From CAZTVF01 sp964616985 (lineage in GTDB: Bacteria; Planctomycetota; Phycisphaerae; SM23-33), in contig CAZTVF010000117.1 in assembly GCA_964616985.1 (NCBI GenBank), positions 1 through 16,598 on the forward strand: a stretch of 16,598 nt of DNA, given 5' to 3'. The translations under genes were made by a program, and so were the position numbers. Within the stretch, counting starts at the first letter, position 1; every line of letters begins with the position of its first letter. Below the pieces are notes generated by a model. It was not told the origin of the DNA and made no database searches. It was given only the letters and a program-made list of their open reading frames with translations. Positions 1 through 6,889 of this stretch are shown piece after piece.

Positions 1-69
1 TCACATATTCGATTGTGATGAACTACCAGGCTCGAGGGGCATCCCTGCCGCGGAGCGGCTCAATAGCTC

Positions 70-105
70 TAGCCTCGGGTTGGTCGCGCAGCGACGTACC
101 CGTGG
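70..105 (-). repeat. Inverted, diverged copy of the repeat block
   Basis: The outer parts TAGCCTCGGGTTG (70-82) and TACCCGTGG (97-105) are the reverse complement of the ends of the blocks at 253-289 and 336-372. The centre differs: here it is a small hairpin, GTCGC-gca-GCGAC. Conserved ends with a swapped centre suggest compensated structure or recombination within a repeat family. Confidence 0.7.
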
Positions 106-160
106 ACCTACCCGTGGAGCGACGCGTGGGACCCACACGTAGATAGAGATCAATGACGTT

Positions 161-230
161 CAACCGCGTAGCGGTTGGTTAATCGTTCAAGGTGACAAGG
201 GCCCGACGTTAACCAACCGCTCCGCGGTTG
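161..230. repeat. 22-bp inverted repeat with nested hairpins
   Basis: Positions 161-182 and the reverse complement of 209-230 match at 21 of 22 bases; the one mismatch is GTA against GGA in the small loop. Each arm is itself a hairpin: AACCGC-gta-GCGGTT on the left and CAACCGC-tcc-GCGGTTG on the right. The arms are separated by 26 bases. The right arm is also the first copy of the palindrome that recurs in the tandem repeat next to it. Confidence 0.85.
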
Positions 231-397
231 CGGCATGCGCCACTGACTTGTACCACGGGTAGCTCGCTTACGCTCGCAACCCGAGGCTATGCTATTCCAA
301 CCGCTCCGCGGTTGCGGCATGCGCCACGATCCCGGCCACGGGTAGCTCGCTTACGCTCGCAACCCGAGGCTATGCTATTCCAACCGCTCCGCGGTTG
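213..397 (+). repeat. 83/84-bp tandem repeat, about 2.3 copies
   Basis: The palindrome CCAACCGCtccGCGGTTG begins at 213, 297 and 380, giving periods of 84 and 83 bases. Between copies lies a second conserved block, CCACGGGTA...CAACCCGAGGCTA, at 253-289 and 336-372. Both full copies also carry the shared tail CGGCATGCGCCAC. A short linker differs between copies. No coding potential is evident. It looks like a tandemly amplified REP-like element. Confidence 0.85.
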
Positions 398-543
398 TGG
401 CCGGCCATGCCGCGGCATGTTCGTTCCGGCACCCAGTCACGCTGACGCTCCGCTCCGCAACCCGCAATCCCCCGCGCCATCGAGACTCTTGCAGGTTCGA
501 TGCCGACTGGATTGCGATTCTGCTCGCTTTTCTTTTGCCCTCT

Positions 544-621
544 TCTTAATCCTCTTAATCCCTTGAATCATCCTAAACTCCCACTCGCTTTCCGTTCTCT
601 TTCCATTGTCTTCCGTTCTCT
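544..621. repeat. Short pyrimidine-rich tandem repeats
   Basis: TCTTAATCC occurs twice back to back (544-552, 553-561), followed by a degenerate CTTGAATCA. TTCCGTTCTCT occurs at 590-600 and 611-621, 21 bases apart. The strand bias is strongly pyrimidine. This style of STRR-like sequence is common between genes in planctomycete genomes, as far as I recall. Confidence 0.6.
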
Positions 622-623
622 CT

Positions 624-652
624 TTGGCTTCGACATCGGCGGCGGGTATGCT
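624..652 (+). promoter_or_regulatory. Sigma70-type promoter for gcvT, leaderless mRNA predicted
   Basis: A -35 box TTGGCT (624-629) and a -10 box TATGCT (647-652) are separated by 17 bases, and each matches 4 of 6 consensus bases. The predicted transcription start, about 7 bases beyond the -10 box, falls on the A of the gcvT start codon at 659. There is no Shine-Dalgarno sequence before that ATG, which fits leaderless translation. The same TATGCT hexamer stands upstream of lysS at 1952-1957. Confidence 0.5.
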
Positions 653-658
653 TTGGCC

Positions 659-1759
659 ATGCAATCTCCCCTTCACGACAAGCACGTGGCCCTGGAAGCC
701 CGCCTGGCCGAGGAGGCGGGCTGGATGATGCCGCTGAGCTACCGCGGGGCGCTGGACGAGATCCAGCAGGTCCGCACGCGGGCGGGCGTCTTCGACGTCA
801 CCCACGCCGGCCGCCTGCGCATCCGCGGCGACGGGGCCCTGGCCCTGCTCGAACGCGCCTGCACCACCGACGTCGCCCACCAGGAGGACGACACCGCCCT
901 TCGCACGCTCCTGTGCAACGACAAGGGCGGCATCATGGACCTGTGCTGGCTGCTCCGCCTGGAGGACTTCTGGCTGCTGGTGACCAGCCCCGACAACCGT
1001 CTCAAGATCCTCGAGCACCTCGCCCCCCTGGCCGAGGAACTGGGCGCAAAGGTCGACGACCAGACCGAGAAGACGGCCATGATCGCCATCGCCGGCCCGG
1101 CGGCCGCGGGCCTGCTGGACCACGTGCTGCCGGAGAAGGTTTCGCCGATGCCCGCCGGCGCGTGCCGGACGGGCTCGTTCCTGGTGGCCAAGTACATCGT
1201 CGCCCGCATCGACGACACGGGCGAATGGGGCCTGTGCGTGACGCTGCCGAATCTCTTTGCCGGCCAGGCGTGGCGATTCATCACCGAGAAGGCGGGCGCC
1301 AACGCCATCCCCCCTGCCGGCCTGGCCGCCCGCGATGTGCTGCGCCTCGAGGCGGGCCTGCCGCGGTACGGTTACGAGCTCAACGAGACGCTCGACCCGT
1401 TCGCCGCCGCCCTGGCCGACCTGGTGGTATTCAACCACGATTTCATCGGCGCCTCGGCGCTGGCGGCCCTCAAAGACAAGGCCCCCGCGCGGCAGCTGGC
1501 GGGCGTGGTGCTCAAGCCCGCTGCCGCCGAACTGCAGAGCGGCGGGCCGATCATCCCCCGCCAGGGCTCGCCCGTCACGCGTGCCGACGGCAGCGAGTGC
1601 GGCGTCGTCACAAGCGCCGCCTACAGCCCCGCGATGGACAAGGTGATCGCGATGGCCTATCTCGCCATCGATTCCGCCTCGCCCACCACCTCGCTTCGCG
1701 TGTGCTTCGACGGGAAGATCGTGCCGGCGGAAGCGGTCGCGCTGCCTTTCACCCACTGA
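659..1759 (+). CDS. gcvT: GcvT-family aminomethyltransferase (glycine cleavage T-protein-like)
   Basis: 366 aa, the usual length for a cytoplasmic glycine-cleavage T-protein. In the family it transfers the methylene unit from aminomethyl-lipoyl H-protein to tetrahydrofolate and releases ammonia. Visible landmarks: the N-terminal PLHDKHVAL (4-12), AGVFDVTHAGRLRIRG (42-57), GGIMD with the folate-site Asp at 94, and AARDVLRLEAGLPRYGYEL (223-241). The usual ARTGYTGEDG segment is diverged to ARIDDTGEWG (182-191). The frame stays open upstream to 500, but the sequence before 659 is repeat-like and not T-protein-like, and a promoter sits just before 659. No gcvH or gcvP is adjacent; lysS follows 230 bp downstream. 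It could be a T-protein paralogue (sarcosine- or dimethylglycine-type, or another folate-dependent enzyme). Family assignment is firm; the exact reaction is less so. Confidence 0.85.
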   Translation: MQSPLHDKHVALEARLAEEAGWMMPLSYRGALDEIQQVRTRAGVFDVTHAGRLRIRGDGALALLERACTTDVAHQEDDTALRTLLCNDKGGIMDLCWLLRLEDFWLLVTSPDNRLKILEHLAPLAEELGAKVDDQTEKTAMIAIAGPAAAGLLDHVLPEKVSPMPAGACRTGSFLVAKYIVARIDDTGEWGLCVTLPNLFAGQAWRFITEKAGANAIPPAGLAARDVLRLEAGLPRYGYELNETLDPFAAALADLVVFNHDFIGASALAALKDKAPARQLAGVVLKPAAAELQSGGPIIPRQGSPVTRADGSECGVVTSAAYSPAMDKVIAMAYLAIDSASPTTSLRVCFDGKIVPAEAVALPFTH

Positions 1760-1784
1760 CGCTCCGGAGTGCGAGATCCGGCCG

Positions 1785-1841
1785 CCCCCTCACCCGGCCC
1801 TGCGGGCCACCCTCTCCCGCAAGGGGAGACGGGTAAGCCCG
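1785..1841. repeat. Palindromic repeat / possible terminator after gcvT
   Basis: Three hairpins follow each other: GGCCC-tgc-GGGCC (1796-1808), TCTCCC-gcaag-GGGAGA (1813-1829), and CGGG-taag-CCCG just after. The wording CCCTCACCCGG...CTCTCCCGCAAGGGGAGA recurs in many unrelated bacterial genomes as an interspersed palindromic repeat, from memory. It lies shortly after the gcvT stop and could end transcription, but it has no T-tract. Confidence 0.65.
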
Positions 1842-1882
1842 TCACCCCCTCGCCCACTCGCCGCTCCTCTTCTTCCCGCCTA

Positions 1883-1932
1883 TTGCCAATTGCCTGTTGC
1901 CAATTGCCTTCTGCCTGTTTGCCTCTTGCCTT
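1883..1932. repeat. STRR-like heptamer array (TTGCCNN)
   Basis: Seven near-heptamers run without gaps: TTGCCAA, TTGCCTG, TTGCCAA, TTGCCTT, CTGCCTG, TTTGCCTC (8 bases), TTGCCTT. It resembles short tandemly repeated repetitive sequences. It sits directly before the region that must hold the lysS promoter. Confidence 0.75.
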
Positions 1933-1989
1933 CTCTCCTTCCGCAAGCGAATATGCTGGTCTTAGCCTTCACAAGGAAACGGGCGATTT

Positions 1990-3447
1990 ATGCTGGAAAA
2001 GGTTCAAGCGGACAGGCAGGCGAAGTTCCAGAAGATCCAGGAGCTGGGCATCGATCCCTACGGCGGGCGGTATGACACCGCCGAGGGCATCAAGGACATC
2101 CTCGCGCGCTACCAGGACGGCAAGGAAGGCCAGCGGGCCGACACGGCCGGGCGCGTGGTGCTCTATCGCGACATGGGCAAGATGATGTTCCTGCACCTCC
2201 GCGACGACACGGGGGCGATGCAGATCGCCCTGCGCAAGAATGTGCTGGACGCCAAGTCGTGGGAACTGGCCAAACTGCTGGACCTGGGCGACCTGATCGC
2301 CGTCGAAGGCCCGCTGGAGCGCACCCGCACCGGCGAGGTCACGATCTGGGCCGACCGCCTCACGCTGCTGTGCAAGAGCCTGCTGCCGATGCCCGAGAAG
2401 TTCCACGGCCTGCAGGACACCGAGACCCGCTACCGCCAGCGGTACCTGGACCTGATGACCAACCCCGAGTCGATGGACGGCTTCCACAAGCGGATCGCGA
2501 TCATCGACCACATCCGCGGCGTGCTCAAGGGCCGCGGCTTCGTCGAGGTCGAGACGCCGATTCTCCAGGCCATCTACGGCGGCGCCGCCGCCCGCCCGTT
2601 CATCACGCACCACAACACGCTGGACGCCGACCTGTTCCTGCGGATCAGCCCCGAGCTGTACCTCAAGCGGCTGCTGGTGGGCGGCATGCGGAAGGTCTTC
2701 GAGATCGGCCGCAACTTCCGCAACGAGGGCATCGACACCCGCCACAACCCCGAATTCACGATGATGGAGCTCTACCAGGCCTACGCCGACTACGAGGTGA
2801 TGATGGAGATCACCGAGGAGTTGATCTCGACGGCGGCCGAGAAGCTCTTCGGCTCGACGCAGCTGCACTACGGCGAGCGGACGATCGACTACACCCGTCC
2901 CTGGCGGCGGGCGACGTACAACGACCTGCTGATCGAGCACGCGGGCGTTTCGATGCGCGACATGCCGGCCGTGCGCGAGAAGGCGAAGCAGCTGGGCATC
3001 GACCCGTCCAACAAGGATGACGCGGTCGTGGTGAACCTGGTGTTCGAGGCGACGGTCGAGGACGGCCTGGCCAAGACCGGCCAGCCGTGCTTCGTGAAGG
3101 ACTACCCCGCGGCACTGTGCCCGCTGACGCGTCGCAAGGCGGATGACCCGACGATCGCCCTGCGGTTCGAATGCTTCGTGGCGGGCATGGAGATCGCCAA
3201 CGCCTACACGGAACTGAACGACCCGGCCGTGCAGGAAGAGAACTTCCGCCAGCAGCTCAAGGGCGAGGCCGAGGGCGAGACGATGCGCGTGATGGACGAG
3301 GATTTCGTGACGGCGCTGCGGCACGGCATGCCGCCGGCCGGCGGACTGGGCATCGGCATCGACCGCGTGATCATGCTGCTGACCAACACGCCCTCGATCC
3401 GCGACGTCGTGCTGTTCCCACTGCTGCGGCAGGCGAGGCAGGAGTAG
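1990..3447 (+). CDS. lysS: Lysyl-tRNA synthetase, class II
   Basis: 485 aa, close to bacterial LysS (about 500). Charges tRNA-Lys with lysine in the cytoplasm using ATP. The N-terminal part (about 50-140) fits the OB-fold anticodon-binding domain. Class II motifs are clear: motif 1 around VEVETP (185-190), the LysS-typical GGAAARPFITHHN from about 197, motif 2 FEIGRNFRNEG (237-247) followed by RHNPEFTMMELYQAYADY, and motif 3 GLGIGIDR (452-459). The start has an AAGGAA Shine-Dalgarno at 1973-1978. A -10-like TATGCT lies at 1952-1957, with a weak TTGCCT 20 bases upstream. The neighbouring genes are unrelated to translation, so it is probably transcribed alone or as the first gene before the transporter pair. 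Nothing is missing. Confidence 0.97.
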   Translation: MLEKVQADRQAKFQKIQELGIDPYGGRYDTAEGIKDILARYQDGKEGQRADTAGRVVLYRDMGKMMFLHLRDDTGAMQIALRKNVLDAKSWELAKLLDLGDLIAVEGPLERTRTGEVTIWADRLTLLCKSLLPMPEKFHGLQDTETRYRQRYLDLMTNPESMDGFHKRIAIIDHIRGVLKGRGFVEVETPILQAIYGGAAARPFITHHNTLDADLFLRISPELYLKRLLVGGMRKVFEIGRNFRNEGIDTRHNPEFTMMELYQAYADYEVMMEITEELISTAAEKLFGSTQLHYGERTIDYTRPWRRATYNDLLIEHAGVSMRDMPAVREKAKQLGIDPSNKDDAVVVNLVFEATVEDGLAKTGQPCFVKDYPAALCPLTRRKADDPTIALRFECFVAGMEIANAYTELNDPAVQEENFRQQLKGEAEGETMRVMDEDFVTALRHGMPPAGGLGIGIDRVIMLLTNTPSIRDVVLFPLLRQARQE

Positions 3448-3486
3448 GCGGCCTCGCCGCGGCGTCCGCGGCACGTGGATGATCAT

Positions 3487-3570
3487 GGTGGGCAAGCTCG
3501 CCACGGCGAGTCTCGCGTGCGGCGGACCTGCCCACCCTACCCGGAAAGATGATGGGCAGGCGTGCCCATC
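3487..3570. repeat. Two hairpins between lysS and the permease gene
   Basis: The first has arms GGTGGGCA (3487-3494) and TGCCCACC (3529-3536), with an inner hairpin CTCGCC-ac-GGCGAG (3498-3511). The second is GATGGGCA-ggcg-TGCCCATC (3551-3570), a perfect 8-bp stem ending 12 bases before the permease ATG. Neither is followed by a T-tract. The shared GTGGGCA/ATGGGCA arms suggest one repeat family. They could end lysS transcription, protect mRNA ends, or influence translation of the permease. Confidence 0.7.
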
Positions 3571-3582
3571 CGACAGGGATGC

Positions 3583-5236
3583 ATGTATAAGCTATTCCTA
3601 TGCCTCCGTTACCTTCGCAGCCGGATCATCGCGTACCTGGCGATGGTGGCTGTTGCGCTGTGCGTGTTCATGGTGCTGGTGGCCGTGAGCGTGATGAACG
3701 GCTTCCTGCACAAGATCGAGGTGGCGGCCAAGGGGCTCTACGGCGACATCGATCTCGACACCCGCAATTTCGAAGGCATCCCACAGTATGACGCGTTGAT
3801 CGAGCGGATCCAGAAGCTGCCCGACGTGGAGCACGCGACGCCGTTCATCGTCAGCGGCGGGCTGCTGCAGATCCCCGGCCAGCCGCACATCCGCATCCCG
3901 GTCCAGATCGCGGGCATCCGCCTGCCGCAGCAGGCGCAGGTGACCAGCTTCGGCCAGGGGCTGTTCGTGCAGGGCAGCTCATCGCCGACGTTCAACCCGC
4001 CCGTGCCCCGGATGATCGACGCGATTCACGCCGAGATGGCCAAGACGCGGCAGATCATCCAGCGCCAGACCGTATCGCCCTCGCCCGGCGACACGTCGAT
4101 CGAGCGGCTGGAGACGGCCCTGTCGTTCCAGGCCAAGGGGCAGATGAACCTGCTGCAGGCGACCACCAATGCCAAGACGCTCGAAGAATTCCGGGCGCAG
4201 CTGCGAGCGGCCCAGGACGACGCGAACGCCTCGCCCGAGACGGTCAAGTACCTCGAGCGGCAGATCCAGGACCTCCAGACCCGCACGATCGAGCCGCCCC
4301 CCTACCACATCATCCTCGGCCAGGCCATCTCGGGCCTGATCATCCGCACGGACAAAGGCGAGACGGTCCGCTACATGGTGCCCGGGGCCAAGATCGTGCT
4401 GGGCGTGTTCCCGATGGGGCGCGGCATCTCGACCACGTCGATCCCCTTCAACCAGCGGATGTTCACCGTCGTCGACGACAGCCGCACCGACGTCTGGTCC
4501 ACCGACTCCACCTTCGTTTACCTGCCGTTCGAAACGCTGCAGGCGCTCAACAACATGGACCAGCCCAACCGCTGCAGCCAGATCCACATCAAGGTCCGCG
4601 GCGAGGCCGACGAGCGGCGCCTGCGGCAGATCACCGCCCAGATCGAGAAGATCTGGGAGCAGTTCCGCGGCGAGGCCTTCGTCCGCCGCGCCGCCGCCGG
4701 CGCCGATGCTACCGCCGACGACAACGCCGTCGCCGCCACCGAACTGCTCGTGCAGACCTGGCGGCAGAAGCAGGAAGCCCTCATCAGCCCCATCGAGGCG
4801 CAGCGGACGCTGGTGACGATCATGTTCGGCATCATCTCGCTGGTCGCCGTGGTGCTCATCTTCGTCATCTTCTACATGATCGTCATGCAGAAGACGCGCG
4901 AGATCGGCATCGTCAAGGCCGTCGGCGCCTCCAGCGGCGGCGTCGCGTCGATCTTCCTGGCGTACGGCACGGCCGTGGGCCTGGTGGGCGCGACCCTGGG
5001 CAGCATCGGCGCGGTCTTCTTCGTCCACCACATCAACCCGATCCACGACTGGATGAGCCGCGTCCTGGGCTTCACCGTCTGGAGCCGCAAGACCTTCATG
5101 TTCGAGAAGATTCCCAACACGGTCGAGACCGACACGATCTTCTTCGTCGTCACCGGGGCCATGGTCGCCGGCCTGGTCGGCGCGATCATCCCCGCCCTTC
5201 GGGCCGCCCGCATGCAGCCGGTGGAGGCGATCCGCT

Positions 5237-5244
<8 letters not shown>
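3583..5244 (+). CDS. ABC transporter permease, LolC/E-FtsX type
   Basis: 553 aa inner-membrane protein. One transmembrane helix near the N-terminus (about 15-38), a large extracytoplasmic domain (about 40-405), then three helices (about 408-432, 458-480, 518-540) with the FtsX/LolC-type coupling segment MQKTREIGIVKAVGAS (436-451). It ends with PVEAIRYE, typical of the family. LolC/E proteins are near 400 aa. The extra length lies largely in a charged helical stretch at about 147-236, in the extracytoplasmic domain. I chose ATG 3583 over GTG 3562 because MYKLFLCLRYLRSR matches the family N-terminus and AGGGA precedes it at 3575-3579; GTG 3562 lies inside a hairpin. It overlaps the ATPase gene by 8 bp. 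Likely role: lipoprotein release to the outer membrane, or MacB-like efflux; the substrate cannot be read from sequence. Confidence 0.85.
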
Positions 5245-5938
<694 letters not shown>

Positions 5939-5943
5939 CAAAG

Positions 5944-5969
5944 CCGGCCCACGGCTGTGGGTCGGTCTT
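5944..5969. terminator. Stem-loop between convergent genes
   Basis: CCGGCCCAC (5944-5952), loop ggct, GTGGGTCGG (5957-5965): 9 pairs including one G.U, followed by TCTT. It lies between the ATPase stop and the stop of the minus-strand peptidase gene, so it probably serves both directions. Confidence 0.65.
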
Positions 5970-5984
5970 CAGTTCGCTTCTTTC

Positions 5985-6884
5985 CTACTTCGCGATCTTT
6001 AGGATCGCCCCGGCCACGCCAAGGCAGACCTTGGCCATGCTGTCGTAGTTCAATGTGTTCGGCGTGTCGCTGGGAGTGTGGTAGTTGGGGTTTCGCAGGA
6101 AACTCGTGTCGGTGATCATCAGGGCCGGGTAACCCTGATCCCAGAATGAGCTGTTGTCTGAGAGGCGGATTTCGTGCAGCCTCTCAGGCAGAACCAGCGA
6201 TCGCAGCCGAAAACGTACCGCCGATCGAAAGCCTCGCCAGAACTTCCACGACAATCGCCAGGATCGCATATTGCCGACCGCAACCAGGAAATCGCCGCGC
6301 CGCGGGAACAACCATCGCAGGAATCTGGGTATCGCATCGGGCACCGCCTGCGAACCCGGTTGTGACGTGAAGTACCCAACCATCTCTAAGCAGAGCATCC
6401 CCACGATGTGTTCAGCGTTGCGATGGCACTGGGCTGCGTAGACCTGGCTGCCCATTGACTCCGTGTAGAAATGCGGGGGCTCCTCGCATGTGAACCCGAC
6501 GTATCGCACCGTTTTCCTGAGCTTGGCGTCTCGCAGAAGCGAGGCGGCCTCGATCATCACCGCTACCGCAGACGCATTGTCGTCCGCGCCGGGTGTGCTT
6601 GGAACTGTATCGTAATGAGCGCCCAAGATTACAATCTTGCCCGGAACGCAGGTGCCTGGGCGTTCCAACACTAGATTGGCGACCGGCCTGCCGAGGGCAT
6701 TGTAGACTTGGCGATCGACATGGCCGAAGGTGGAGAATTCACGCTCCACATACGCCGCGGCCGCCTCCAGGCTGTTCCTTCCTCCTGAATGCCTGGGCCC
6801 TATCAGCCCCGCCAGCCGATCGACGTGCAGGCGCAGTCGCTGCTTCAGCGCTTCGAGGTCGACACCTTTTAGCGGGGAAGGCAT
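5985..6884 (-). CDS. M28-family zinc metallopeptidase
   Basis: 299 aa, a bare M28 catalytic domain without a recognisable signal peptide. Family members are co-catalytic two-zinc aminopeptidases or glutamine cyclotransferase-like enzymes. The ligand set is visible: H90 in GAHYDTVP, D101 in GADDNASAVAVM, E134/E135 in FTCEEPPHF (catalytic Glu plus ligand), an acidic residue near E167 in CLEMVGY, and H269 in NPNYHTPSDT. The later DNSSFWDQGYPALMITDT (243-260) is also typical. The start lies 5 bases after the stop of the upstream putative glycosidase gene (TAG-cgggt-ATG) with no strong Shine-Dalgarno, so translation is probably coupled. Its base composition is visibly lower in G+C than its neighbours and codon use is more mixed, which hints at later acquisition. 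The substrate is unknown. Confidence 0.88.
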   Translation of the reverse strand: MPSPLKGVDLEALKQRLRLHVDRLAGLIGPRHSGGRNSLEAAAAYVEREFSTFGHVDRQVYNALGRPVANLVLERPGTCVPGKIVILGAHYDTVPSTPGADDNASAVAVMIEAASLLRDAKLRKTVRYVGFTCEEPPHFYTESMGSQVYAAQCHRNAEHIVGMLCLEMVGYFTSQPGSQAVPDAIPRFLRWLFPRRGDFLVAVGNMRSWRLSWKFWRGFRSAVRFRLRSLVLPERLHEIRLSDNSSFWDQGYPALMITDTSFLRNPNYHTPSDTPNTLNYDSMAKVCLGVAGAILKIAK

Positions 6885-6889
6885 ACCCG

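Larger units (their letters stand above)
1..623. other. Non-coding, repeat-rich leader region
   Basis: No convincing gene is seen here. Short open frames on both strands are rich in Arg, Pro and Ser and simply read through repeats. The stretch holds a hairpin at 47-59 (GCCGC-gga-GCGGC), an inverted diverged repeat copy at 70-105, a large inverted repeat at 161-230, an 83/84-bp tandem repeat at about 213-397, and pyrimidine-rich short repeats at 544-621. The last of these run into the gcvT promoter. Confidence 0.7.

Noticed and set aside
213..397. CRISPR-like array
   Set aside because: The unit is 83/84 bases long with no unique spacers of constant length; the repeated parts make up most of the unit. 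No cas genes are present.
437..1756. Long minus-strand open frame opposite gcvT
   Set aside because: Composition is that of an antisense shadow in GC-rich DNA (Arg/Gly/Val/His/Asp-rich, no domain), while the plus strand encodes a complete GcvT.
1969..3504. 511-codon minus-strand open frame opposite lysS
   Set aside because: It mirrors lysS codons (many Val, Leu, His, Asp, Gln), has no family features, and spans past both ends of a well-defined gene.
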